NCBI GenBank assembly: GCA_964502005.1
Contig: CAZCUX010000014.1
Coordinates: 62,001-126,000 of the forward strand
Length of the DNA stretch: 64,000 bases
Origin: CAJWOS01 sp964502005
GTDB taxonomy: Bacteria; Myxococcota_A; UBA796; UBA2385
Direction of reading: 5' to 3'
The position numbers and the translations under genes are program-made. Every line of letters begins with the position of its first letter. Position 1 is the stretch's first letter. This document shows positions 51,204 through 59,580 of the stretch, piece by piece. Under the pieces are notes generated by a model that made no database searches, was not told the DNA's origin, and saw only the letters and a list, made by a program, of their open reading frames with translations.

Positions 51204-52304
51204 TCACAAGGCCCGCAGAGCTGCCTTCGCGCGGTCGTGCGTGCGGTCAATTTCTAGGATGCGCTTGAACTGGCCTTGTGCGTTTACCTTGAGGCCGAAC
51301 TCCGCGTAGAGCTCTCCCAGAGCCATGCGGTATTCAATGTTTTGGGGATCCTTGGTGACAGCAATCCGGAAAAGGTCGAGCGCACCCCGGGAGTTGTCGT
51401 CGACTTTTCGGATGAGCATGCCCAGACGATAATAAGGCCGCGCGTCGTCCACCTCGTATTCCACCGCTTTCTGGTAGTTGGCGATGGCTTCACGCAGATT
51501 TGCAAAGCCCTCTGCGCTCTCGGCGAGCTGCACGAAGTTCTTGGCTTGAATTTTTCGCGCCGCTCGCTGGGCTTGCGCGGCAAGGGCCTTGTATTCTTCG
51601 TTGCGGGGGTCAAAGCTGGTGGCCATCGTGAGCGCCGTCGATGCACGTAGAGGATTTCCAGCTTCGAGCTGCGCCTTTCCTTCTTCATACAGCTCGCGCG
51701 CCCGGCGAAGCTGGCCGCGCATCTTCATGCGCATTTCTGCCATTGCTTTGTTGAGGGTCGCCGGACGCGCAGCGTCCGCCGCAGGCGCTTCGGGTCGAGG
51801 CGCGGAGGCACCGTCCTCCAATCGCGTGGTTCGGCGGGCTCGGCCAGCAGCACGCCCTTCTGCTAGGCTAGAGCGCCTGCTCCGCGCACGCTCGGCATCT
51901 TCGCGCGCGAGCGCCTCCGCAGCTTCCGACGGCGCGCTGGATGCCGAAGAGGAAGAACGGCTCCGGCGGCGGCTCCGGCGGCGCGGGTCACTCTCCCGTT
52001 CAATGTCATACGCGCGGCGTGCCGTGTCATTGGAAAGCGTGCGATACGCATCTGTGATGGCAATGAAGACGGCATCGAGCTTTTCCCGAAATGTCCCCAA
52101 CTCCTTGCGAAAAAATCGGTCGGGGTGCCACTGCCGCGAGAGCGTGTGGTAGGCGCGCTGAATGTCCGCACGCTCAGCATCATCGCGAACACCCAGCATG
52201 GCGTAATGGTCACCCTCTTGGGCCGTCTCCCACAAACGGATGAGAGCGTCCTGTTCCGAACCATTGAGCGCAATGCCTTTCTCGGGAACATCATTCTCAG
52301 ACAC
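51204..52304 (-). CDS. J-domain (DnaJ-like) protein with TPR-type C-terminus
   Basis: The product has ~366 residues. I start at the GTG at 52304 (GGAGG four nt upstream). The J domain (~25-95) has YAMLGVRDDAERADIQRAYHTLSRQWHPDRF with the HPD motif that stimulates Hsp70. A highly basic Arg/Ser and Ala-rich linker follows, then a TPR-like region (AREL YEEGKAQLEAGNPLRAS; NYQKAVEYEVDDARPYYRLG; AVTKDPQNIEYRMALG). It lacks the Gly/Phe and zinc domains of DnaJ, so it is a specialised co-chaperone or scaffold. J-TPR proteins of this type are common in Myxococcota. Confidence 0.87.
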   Translation of the reverse strand: MSENDVPEKGIALNGSEQDALIRLWETAQEGDHYAMLGVRDDAERADIQRAYHTLSRQWHPDRFFRKELGTFREKLDAVFIAITDAYRTLSNDTARRAYDIERESDPRRRSRRRSRSSSSASSAPSEAAEALAREDAERARSRRSSLAEGRAAGRARRTTRLEDGASAPRPEAPAADAARPATLNKAMAEMRMKMRGQLRRARELYEEGKAQLEAGNPLRASTALTMATSFDPRNEEYKALAAQAQRAARKIQAKNFVQLAESAEGFANLREAIANYQKAVEYEVDDARPYYRLGMLIRKVDDNSRGALDLFRIAVTKDPQNIEYRMALGELYAEFGLKVNAQGQFKRILEIDRTHDRAKAALRAL

Positions 52305-52569
52305 CGTTCCTCCAACATTCCGACAGGGTGATGACAATTCCTACAAGCGTGACACCGAATTGCAAGCATTTGCCGCTGTTCGCATCCGCCCTACAGACAC
52401 GGCTGCAACAAATTCCCGTGTGGAACTTCGGATAAGCGGACCACACCCTGCGCAGAGTCACGAACACACACCGTATCTTACCGCGCGCGCAACTTGAATG
52501 CCCTCGGAATACAATCGTGACCACGACAATAGTGTAGCGAACAGCGCCCCGCGCGGTCTACTCGAAGCA

Positions 52570-53688
52570 CTATTCGCTCTCTTCCCGTCGCGACTGAATT
52601 GCACGGGCGCGAGGGTGCGCGCCCCGGTACACACGCAAGAGGTGGGCGGGGTCAACGTGCGTATAGCGCTCGGTGGTCGCCAAGGACTCATGACCAAGCT
52701 GTTCTTGAATCGCGCGAATATCCGCACCGCCCGCAAGCATGTGGGTTGCACACGCATGGCGAAGTCGGTGCGGATGCATATGGGAGACCCCGCTCTCGTT
52801 ACCCGCAGCATCGACAATACGGCGTGCGGAGCGGTCAGATAGGCGACCGCCCTTGTGGTTTCGGAACACAGGGTCGTGGCGGGAAGCAGAGGCCCATCCC
52901 GCGGTTCGGAACAGCGCATCAAGCGCCACGGCTGCCGGTGGACCAAAGGGAACGACCCTCGCCTTGTCACCCTTGCCATGCCGCACGCGGACCAATTGCT
53001 CTGCCAAGTTGACATCGCCCATGTCGAGAGCCACCACCTCCGATACGCGGAGTCCTGCACCGTACAGCAGCTCGAGGAGAGCGCGGTTCCGAAGGGCAAG
53101 AATCCCTTCTTGGGGAGGATTTTCGACAACAGCAGCGGCCTCGGGTACTTCGAGGAGGCCGGGCACGCGACGGGGGACCTTGGGCCCTCGAATTCCTTCC
53201 GAAGGATTGGGCGACAACCCTTTTGAGAGGCAGTACCAGCGATAGAAACTGTGAATTGCCGCCACGCGGCGCGCCAGGCTTGCCGGGGCAGGCCGTTTGT
53301 CCACATTGCCGAGGTTCGCAAGCCACGCGCGTAATTCTCGCCGCGTGGCTTTGGCCAACGACGAGCCGCGTGCAGCGAGAAAGCCCGACAAACTATGGAG
53401 GTCGGCACCGTAGTTGCGCAACGTGTGCGGAGACGCACCCCGGGAAACCCGAAGGTAGTCCAACCAAGCGCTGACCGTGCTGTCCACCAGACCTCCCAGG
53501 GCGGTTTGCGGCGCGGTCCGATTTGCAGGCGGCGCCGCAGTGGTGTACCCGGTTGCAGCACCCGTATCGCATTCTGTTTTCCCGAGTCTGTCGGGGCCGC
53601 ATTGAGATCCGCTTCCTGCAAAGCCCCTTGTGTCGGTTGCCAGAACCATAGAATCTGTTGGCGAAAGTGAACAAGTGTCATCGGACAC
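52570..53688 (-). CDS. xerC: Tyrosine recombinase, XerC/XerD-type
   Basis: The product has ~372 residues. The start is the GTG at 53688 (GGAGGA four nt upstream); the first ~70 residues are an extra polar N-terminus compared with ~300-aa Xer proteins. The core-binding domain (LDYLRVSRGASPHTLRNYGADLHSL) precedes the catalytic domain with R in GAGLRVSEV, K near GKGDKARVV, HRLRH, GHESLATTERYTHV and the nucleophile Tyr in that segment. Xer recombinases resolve chromosome dimers at dif. Its position next to topA and dprA matches a neighbourhood seen in many bacteria, so the host XerC role is more likely than a phage integrase. Confidence 0.9.
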   Translation of the reverse strand: MSDDTCSLSPTDSMVLATDTRGFAGSGSQCGPDRLGKTECDTGAATGYTTAAPPANRTAPQTALGGLVDSTVSAWLDYLRVSRGASPHTLRNYGADLHSLSGFLAARGSSLAKATRRELRAWLANLGNVDKRPAPASLARRVAAIHSFYRWYCLSKGLSPNPSEGIRGPKVPRRVPGLLEVPEAAAVVENPPQEGILALRNRALLELLYGAGLRVSEVVALDMGDVNLAEQLVRVRHGKGDKARVVPFGPPAAVALDALFRTAGWASASRHDPVFRNHKGGRLSDRSARRIVDAAGNESGVSHMHPHRLRHACATHMLAGGADIRAIQEQLGHESLATTERYTHVDPAHLLRVYRGAHPRARAIQSRREESE

Positions 53689-53738
53689 GGCCTCCTCCGC
53701 CAAGCCGCCCCTTCCGCGAATGAAATCAGCGAGAAACC

Positions 53739-56645
53739 ATGGGAAATGCCCTTGTCATCGTCGAGTCTCCTGCAAAGGCCCGCACCATCGAAAAGTATCT
53801 GGGTGAGGGATTTCGCGTAGAGGCATCGGTCGGTCATATTCGTGACCTCCCCGAAAACGCCGAGCAGATTCCGTCCGAAGTAAAACAAGAAAAGTGGGCA
53901 CGAATTGGCGTGAACGTCGAAGAGGGCTTTGAGCCTTTGTATGTCGTGCCCCCGGAGAAACGTGCGCAGGTCAAGTTTCTCAAGGACGCGCTGAAACAGG
54001 CCGACCGCCTCTACCTCGCGACAGACGAAGACCGCGAAGGAGAGAGCATCGCTTGGCACCTCTACGAAGTGCTCAAGCCCAAAGTTCCCGTGCAGCGACT
54101 CGTTTTTAACGAAATCACGCGTACGGCCATTCAACGCGCACTGCAGAATCCACGGGACGTAAACCTCGACCTCGTGCGGGCACAAGAGACGCGCCGCGTC
54201 GTGGACCGCCTCTATGGCTACGAAGTGTCGCCGTTGTTGTGGAAAAAGGTGCGCCCAAAGCTTTCGGCAGGACGTGTGCAGTCGGTGGCTGTGCGTTTGG
54301 TTGTCGAGCGCGAGCGCCGTCGGCTGCAATTCAAGCCAGCGTCGTGGTGGGATGCCGAGGGCGCGTTCTCTCAGGCCAAAGGAAACTTGACCGCGGAGCT
54401 GTGGTCTGTCGCGGGAACCCGCCTCGCATCGGGGCGCGATTTTGGCGAAGACGGACAACTGAACGCCAACCATGAAGTACTGGTGCTCGACGAAAGCAGT
54501 GCTGCGCGCTTGGTGAAACGCCTTTCCGGCCTGCCTGGAAACGTGGTGGAGGTTGAAGAAAAACCGTACACCGACCGCCCTGCAGCACCCTTCACGACGA
54601 GCACGCTCCAGCAGGAAGCCAACCGGAAGCTGCGTTGGTCGGCGCGACGGACCATGGCAACCGCGCAGCGTTTGTACGAAACCGGCTGGATTACCTACAT
54701 GCGAACCGACTCGACAACATTGTCGGGAGAGGCCGTCGCGGCTGCACGTTCGCTCATCAAGGACCAGTACGGCCAGAAGTACTTGCCCAACCAACCCCGG
54801 ACCTACGCGACAAAAACGCGGAATGCCCAGGAAGCGCACGAAGCCATTCGACCCGCCGGGCAAAAGTTTCGTGACCTGGACAAAGCGCAGGCGGAGCTGG
54901 CGGAGGACGACGCCAAGCTCTACACGCTGATTTGGAAGCGCACCGTTGCTTGCCAGATGGTCGATGCCCGCGGACGCTCGATGCGCATCGGCATCGAGGT
55001 GGACGACGCGCTCTTTCAGGCCCGCGGTCGCACGATTGACTTCGCCGGCTACCGACGCGCGTATGTCGAGGACTCGGATGACCCAGACGCCGAGCTTGCG
55101 GACCAGGAAAAAATTCTGCCGCCCCTGGCGGTGGGAGATGTGACCCGCCTCGACCAACTGGAAGCCCGGGGACATACGACCAAAGCACCGGCCCGGCTGA
55201 CCGAAGCCACCCTGGTCAAGGAACTGGAAGCGCGGGGTATCGGCCGCCCGTCCACCTATGCGAGCATCATCGATACCATTTTGCGCCGCGGGTATGTTTT
55301 CAAGAAAGGGACGGCGCTCATCCCCACGTTCACAGCGTTTGCCGTGACGAACCTCATGGAGCGGCACCTCACGCAGTTGGTGGACTACGACTTCACGGCC
55401 AAGATGGAAGACCGGCTGGATGAAATCGCCATCGGAAACGACCAATACGTCGAGTTTTTGGACCGTTTTTATCGCGGAACAACGGGCCTCAAGACAGTAC
55501 TCGGGCAAGCAGCCGATACGATTGACCCCCGCGAGGTATGCACTATCCCTGTTGGTCGAAGTGCAGATGGAGAAGCGGTGGACGTCCGCGTGGGTCGCTA
55601 TGGCCCCTTCCTCAATATGGGGGAGACCAACGCCGACATTCCCGACGACCTTCCCCCCGACGAACTGACGCTGGAAAAGGCTCTCACCATCATCCTTGAG
55701 CGAAAAGCGGGACCAAAAGTACTGGGCAAAGACCCAAGCACCGACAAGCCCGTGTACTTGATGAAGGGGCGCTATGGGCCGTACGTGCAGCTTGGCGATG
55801 CCGAGGAGGTTCCGGGCGCGCGCGGTCGCACCAAGACCATCAAGCCGACCCGCGCGGGACTGCTTCGCGGCATGAGTCCCGACACGCTCGACCTCGAAAC
55901 GGCGCTCAAGCTGCTGTCCCTCCCGCGAACCCTGGGAGAGCACCCCGAAAATGGTCTGCCAGTGGAGGCCGCGAATGGGCCCTATGGCCCCTACATCAAG
56001 TGTGAGGGCAAAGGAAGCCGCAGCCTGCCTACCGGTGCGGACCTCTTCGAATTCACGCTGGAGCAGGCGCTGGAGCTGTTTGCAAAGCCTGCCCGCCGAC
56101 GCGGGACGGAGCCGCTGAAGGAATTGGGGGTAGACCCCACCACAGGGCGGACCCTGCGCGTGATGAGCGGCCGCTTCGGCCCCTACGTCACCGATGGTGA
56201 GACCAACGCCACGTTGCCCCCCTTGGCCGACCCCTTGCTGCTCGAACACAGCGTGGCCGTAGAGCTGATTCGTGCAAGGGAAAACGCGCCAAAGCGTACG
56301 CCACGAGGGAAGACGGCTGACACCGCGCAAGCCAAGAGCAAGGCGGCGAAGAAACCTTCGACGAAAAAGGCTGCCCCTGTAGACGCTAAAGCCGCGCCGG
56401 ACACAGCCGCGCCAAAGAAAAAGGCGACGAGCACTGCCAAGTCCAAGGCTACGCCCACGACAGATGCCGAAGCACCTGCGGCCTCCGCCACGAAGGCGAA
56501 GGCCACCACCAAGGCGAAGGCCGCCACCAAAGCGAAGGCCACCACCAAAGCGAAGGCCGCCACCAAAGCGAAGGCCACCACCAAAGCGAAGGCGACGACC
56601 ACTCGGAAAAGCAGCACGACGAAGGCATCGCCTACGAAAAAGTAA
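53739..56645 (+). CDS. topA: DNA topoisomerase I (type IA), without zinc fingers
   Basis: The product has 968 residues. It has the TOPRIM opening LVIVESPAKARTIEKYLG with catalytic Glu ~8, TDEDREGESIAWHL (~96-109), SAGRVQSVAVRLVVERE, and WITYMRTDSTTLS with nucleophile Tyr ~319. It relaxes negative supercoils in one-strand passage. The C-terminus lacks Cys4 zinc fingers and instead has several repeats with (R)(Y/F)GP(Y/F)(V/L/I)xxG(E/D) (e.g. VRVGRYGPFLNMGE, GRYGPYVQLGD, SGRFGPYVTDGE), as in actinobacterial enzymes. It ends in a Lys/Ala/Thr tail of ~110 residues likely to grip DNA. Start at the ATG at 53739. Confidence 0.97.
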   Translation: MGNALVIVESPAKARTIEKYLGEGFRVEASVGHIRDLPENAEQIPSEVKQEKWARIGVNVEEGFEPLYVVPPEKRAQVKFLKDALKQADRLYLATDEDREGESIAWHLYEVLKPKVPVQRLVFNEITRTAIQRALQNPRDVNLDLVRAQETRRVVDRLYGYEVSPLLWKKVRPKLSAGRVQSVAVRLVVERERRRLQFKPASWWDAEGAFSQAKGNLTAELWSVAGTRLASGRDFGEDGQLNANHEVLVLDESSAARLVKRLSGLPGNVVEVEEKPYTDRPAAPFTTSTLQQEANRKLRWSARRTMATAQRLYETGWITYMRTDSTTLSGEAVAAARSLIKDQYGQKYLPNQPRTYATKTRNAQEAHEAIRPAGQKFRDLDKAQAELAEDDAKLYTLIWKRTVACQMVDARGRSMRIGIEVDDALFQARGRTIDFAGYRRAYVEDSDDPDAELADQEKILPPLAVGDVTRLDQLEARGHTTKAPARLTEATLVKELEARGIGRPSTYASIIDTILRRGYVFKKGTALIPTFTAFAVTNLMERHLTQLVDYDFTAKMEDRLDEIAIGNDQYVEFLDRFYRGTTGLKTVLGQAADTIDPREVCTIPVGRSADGEAVDVRVGRYGPFLNMGETNADIPDDLPPDELTLEKALTIILERKAGPKVLGKDPSTDKPVYLMKGRYGPYVQLGDAEEVPGARGRTKTIKPTRAGLLRGMSPDTLDLETALKLLSLPRTLGEHPENGLPVEAANGPYGPYIKCEGKGSRSLPTGADLFEFTLEQALELFAKPARRRGTEPLKELGVDPTTGRTLRVMSGRFGPYVTDGETNATLPPLADPLLLEHSVAVELIRARENAPKRTPRGKTADTAQAKSKAAKKPSTKKAAPVDAKAAPDTAAPKKKATSTAKSKATPTTDAEAPAASATKAKATTKAKAATKAKATTKAKAATKAKATTKAKATTTRKSSTTKASPTKK
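56496..56585 (+). repeat. Five tandem 18-bp repeats in the topA tail
   Basis: The unit is GCGAAGGCCRCCACCAAR, encoding AKA(T/A)TK, and is repeated five times with only single-base changes, plus a degenerate sixth copy. It forms the core of the basic C-terminal tail. Copy number could vary by slippage between strains. Confidence 0.9.
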
Positions 56646-56691
56646 GCGATGCGTCGCCCCGTGATGCCTGGCTTTCGGAACTGCCTGCGGG

Positions 56692-56961
56692 TCAGTGGAA
56701 AATGAATCCCCATTCATCTTCAATGACCCGCCGCTGCTCGTCTTCCAGGCCCTCCAAAGAATCGAACAGCTCTTCCGAGACCACTCGCCGAAGGTCGATA
56801 GCACCAATGATGCCACCCGGCGGATCGATGTCGAGAAGCCGGTCAGAGATGCGATCGAGCAGACGAACATCCAAATGACCAAGCTCGACCAACACATCGA
56901 GAAGTGCGCTGGCTTCACGGTCAAGCTCGAGGACCGCTGGAGGCGCAGAGAGTGCTTTCAT
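56692..56961 (-). CDS. Short Smg/DUF494-like protein
   Basis: The product has 89 residues. It resembles the C-terminal half of Smg (DUF494): ELDREASALLDVLVELGHLD followed by DRISDRLLDI and a final acidic helix. Full Smg is ~150 residues, so the N-terminal half is missing. It lies directly after dprA (40-bp overlap), the same order as dprA-smg in E. coli, which supports the call. Function unknown in any organism. Start at the ATG at 56961, with a GTG three codons earlier possible. Confidence 0.65.
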   Translation of the reverse strand: MKALSAPPAVLELDREASALLDVLVELGHLDVRLLDRISDRLLDIDPPGGIIGAIDLRRVVSEELFDSLEGLEDEQRRVIEDEWGFIFH

Positions 56962-57979
56962 GAAACCCACCTGGGCGCACTGTCGTCGCCGATCGAGAAA
57001 AGCGACCGCCCGGTAACCGTTGCACCTGGCCGGTCAACTCCAAAGCCGACAACCGCTGCGCAAGGACACGCACCGATTCCCCTGTGCGGACTGCGAGAGT
57101 CGCGATGTCGGGTGCATCGTGCAGAAGTCCAAGAATTCCCGTAGCAGGCGCAACTTCCGCCGTAGTGAGCCCGACTGCCTCGACAAGCTGCCCCGGACGC
57201 GACAGCGGTGCTATCCCCGACTCCAGAAGCGCCATACCTCCAGCGGCATGTACCTGCGTAGGGTGGTCAGGAACCACGAACAGCTCGCGGCCAAGGTCAA
57301 GTGCACACCGCGCGGTGATAAGGGACCCTGACCGCACTCCTGCCTCGACAACCACCACGGCCCGCGACAGTCCCGCAATGACACGATTCCGTTGGGGGAA
57401 GGTCCACTTTTCAGGCTGCTGCCCCGGTGGAAGCTCGGAAACCAGAAGCCCACCAGCGCGCAAGATGGCACGGGCCCTTCCCGCCAATGACCCAACCATA
57501 GGAACATCGAGCCCCTGTCCCAACACACCAATCGTGCGACCTTGTGCGCTTTCATGCGCTGCTTCATCAATCCCCCACGCGACGCCGCTCACGACCACAC
57601 CGCCAGCCGCAACAACCGTGTGGGAAAGCTCTCCTGCATACCGACGGGCTACATCCGAGCATCGACGCGCGCCGACAATCGCAGCACACGCCCCATGAAG
57701 CAGTGCTTCATTTCCAAGCACAAACAACACTGGCGGTGCATACGGAACGGGACGCAAGAACGCGGGATAATCTGCATCCGTGATGCGAATTGGGCGCGCC
57801 TCGGACTCTACGGGAGACTCACTCCGCAAGCGCGCCACTTGTCGCATCGACACGCCCAGACGAACCAGAGCTTCATCGGATACTTCTTGCGGAATCAAGC
57901 CCGCGGCCAACACAGTCGAAAAGTCAATCCGCCCTGCCATTCGCATAGCAGCGGACCAGAAACCATCGATGACATACAT
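56921..57979 (-). CDS. dprA: DNA processing protein DprA (Smf)
   Basis: The product has 352 residues. The Rossmann-like core has PPVLFVLGNEALLHGACAAIVGARRCS, SGVAWGIDEAAHESA, IGVLGQGLDV, a NRVIAGLSRAVVVVEAGVRSGSLITARCALDLGRELFVVPDHP signature, and a C-terminal winged helix (GESVRVLAQRLSALELTGQVQRL). DprA binds incoming single-stranded DNA during natural transformation and loads RecA. Its presence suggests the organism is or was competent, although no other com genes are in view. The gene diverges from truA and is followed by the Smg-like gene. Confidence 0.96.
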   Translation of the reverse strand: MYVIDGFWSAAMRMAGRIDFSTVLAAGLIPQEVSDEALVRLGVSMRQVARLRSESPVESEARPIRITDADYPAFLRPVPYAPPVLFVLGNEALLHGACAAIVGARRCSDVARRYAGELSHTVVAAGGVVVSGVAWGIDEAAHESAQGRTIGVLGQGLDVPMVGSLAGRARAILRAGGLLVSELPPGQQPEKWTFPQRNRVIAGLSRAVVVVEAGVRSGSLITARCALDLGRELFVVPDHPTQVHAAGGMALLESGIAPLSRPGQLVEAVGLTTAEVAPATGILGLLHDAPDIATLAVRTGESVRVLAQRLSALELTGQVQRLPGGRFSRSATTVRPGGFHESTLCASSGPRA

Positions 57980-58184
57980 GTGAGCAGGCGCGCCAGCCAA
58001 GCACCCTGGGACACATGTTCAGCTAACTCATTGATACTGCGATGGGATTCCGCGAGACGTTTGATGACAATTCTGCACGCATCCCCCCCCGCTGGCATAC
58101 ATAGACCTACACAAACCGAGCTCGCCTCGCAAAGCGATTTCGGAAGCATGGCCGTCGAAATGTCGTGCAGAAAACGGAGATGAC

Positions 58185-59042
58185 GTGGGAAAGGAAGAAA
58201 GGGTCCAGTTCCTCATCCGATTTGGGTATGACGGCGCCCGGTTTTACGGGCTGGCACCACAACCAGACAAACCGACCGCCGCCTCTGCACTCCGTCGGCG
58301 GTTGGAATCCGCTGCGGGCGGCCTGCAGGTGCGCGGGCTCGCGTTCGCTGCGCGCACCGACCGCGGCGTTCACGCGCTCGCAAATTATGCCACCTGCTAC
58401 TTCACGGAAGATGTCTTCCAGCAGGAGTCCATCGTCGAAACGCTGGTTCAAGAAACCGCACTCGAACGAAACGATGGACTATTTGATGTCGCCGTTCGGC
58501 GTGTGCCGTGGAATATCCATGCGCGCGCGCTGAGTGCGGGCAAACACTACCGATATCGGATGTCCGGGGGAAACACCGAGGAACTCATCGACCGCGTCAT
58601 CGCCGCAGATCTCCGACCATTCGGGACTCGGCCCGACATCCCCGACGAGCTTCTCGATGTGTGGCAAATCGGCCCCCCACTCGATGTGCGCCGGATGCAA
58701 CACGCCGCGCGCTATCTCGTCGGCACCCACGACTTTTCGTCATTTCGCGGAGGCCCGCCAGACGGCCGGCCACCCGTTCGAACCATCACGGACATTTTCG
58801 TCACAGACCACGGCGACGAAATCGTCGTCGACGTATTTGGGCTGGGTTTCTTGCGAAAGATGGTGCGCATTATCGCCGGTACACTGGCCGAAGTCGGAAT
58901 TGGTATGCGACACCCCGACACCATGCCCCAGGTGTTGTCTAGCCGTCACCGAAAAGCCGCAGGTCTGACGGCACCGGCCCGCGGCCTCACGCTCGTTTCA
59001 ATCGACACAGCAGAGCAGTGGTTCGACAACGACCCAAGCTAA
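58185..59042 (+). CDS. truA: tRNA pseudouridine(38-40) synthase TruA
   Basis: The product has 285 residues. The start is GTG with GGAG five nt upstream. Catalytic Asp59 lies in FAARTDRGVHALANYA; other family segments are FLIRFGYDGARFYGLA, SAGKHYRYRM, RYLVGTHDFSSFRG and FGLGFLRKMVRIIAGTL. It converts U38-U40 in the anticodon stem-loop of many tRNAs to pseudouridine. Length is normal for the family. The DprA/TruA divergence leaves ~205 bp for both promoters. Confidence 0.96.
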   Translation: MGKEERVQFLIRFGYDGARFYGLAPQPDKPTAASALRRRLESAAGGLQVRGLAFAARTDRGVHALANYATCYFTEDVFQQESIVETLVQETALERNDGLFDVAVRRVPWNIHARALSAGKHYRYRMSGGNTEELIDRVIAADLRPFGTRPDIPDELLDVWQIGPPLDVRRMQHAARYLVGTHDFSSFRGGPPDGRPPVRTITDIFVTDHGDEIVVDVFGLGFLRKMVRIIAGTLAEVGIGMRHPDTMPQVLSSRHRKAAGLTAPARGLTLVSIDTAEQWFDNDPS

Positions 59043-59073
59043 TACAGTGTCTCCAAGACCCGAGCGAATTGGC

Positions 59074-59469
59074 CTACGTAGGTCGATGGAAAGGGGAACG
59101 ACAAGCCAACTGAAGTGTTCGCTTCGGATGCACGGTTCGCACTCGCCGCTCCCATCGGAGGACTCTGGACCGCGCACAGAATGCAGAAGAGTACCCGCCC
59201 TTGACCATAAATAATACCCCGTTTGGCGGGACCGTATTTGCCCATATGAACTTGCGCAAGGCAAACGAGTATCCCGTCCTATTCGCATGGTATTGAACAG
59301 GCGACTCCGCCAGAATCCCGCGCGTCCCAGTGAATATCCGGCTTCCTATTTCCACTCCATACGGCACAACCACAACACCGCAGCAAGTCCCAAGCCATAG
59401 AACCCGCACATTTGCGCCCAAGACCGCCTCGCATTCCATCCTGCCCGACAGGTCCGTGTACCCCTTCAT
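59074..59469 (-). CDS. Possible small membrane-associated protein (uncertain)
   Basis: The only candidate gene in the gap 59043-59580. It is a minus-strand frame of 131 codons from the ATG at 59469, with a hydrophobic stretch (VLWLGTCCGVVVVPYGVEIG) that could be one transmembrane helix, followed by an Arg/Ser-rich tail. It has no ribosome binding site and no recognisable family; the tail looks like noise. It could be a real small protein or chance. Confidence 0.25.
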   Translation of the reverse strand: MKGYTDLSGRMECEAVLGANVRVLWLGTCCGVVVVPYGVEIGSRIFTGTRGILAESPVQYHANRTGYSFALRKFIWANTVPPNGVLFMVKGGYSSAFCARSRVLRWERRVRTVHPKRTLQLACRSPFHRPT

Positions 59470-59507
59470 CGGGAAAAAGTGCAGCGCCTTGTGTAGCGCA
59501 CGAACCG

Positions 59508-59552
59508 AGAACATGTTCTACTGCAAACGTCATCAAAGAGAACATGTTCTCT
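59508..59552. promoter_or_regulatory. Two palindromes AGAACATGTTCT, putative operator pair
   Basis: AGAACATGTTCT (59508-59519) and AGAGAACATGTTCTCT (59537-59552, perfect 16 bp) have centres exactly 31 bp apart, about three helical turns. A third half-site AGAGAACA is at 59560-59567. All precede the acyltransferase start at 59581. The pattern suggests cooperative binding of a dimeric repressor. No regulator gene is adjacent. Confidence 0.6.
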
Positions 59553-59566
59553 CACCATGAGAGAAC
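59546..59566 (+). promoter_or_regulatory. Hairpin just upstream of the acyltransferase start
   Basis: GTTCTCTC (59546-59553) pairs with GAGAGAAC (59559-59566) around a 5-nt loop ACCAT, eight perfect base pairs. If transcribed, it would form an mRNA hairpin six nt before the GGAG ribosome binding site at 59572-59575. Confidence 0.4.
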
Positions 59567-59580
59567 ACGGCGGAGCCAAC

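Noticed and set aside
56701..56718. Third AATGAAT-type palindrome as an operator
   Set aside because: It lies in the last codons of the Smg-like gene and has one mismatch; kept only as weak support for the operator family.
52458..56924. A 1488-codon open frame on the minus strand across topA
   Set aside because: It is antisense to the unmistakable topA gene and also overlaps the Smg-like and xerC genes. Its product is low-complexity Arg/Gly-rich. It results from the third-position G/C bias of topA.
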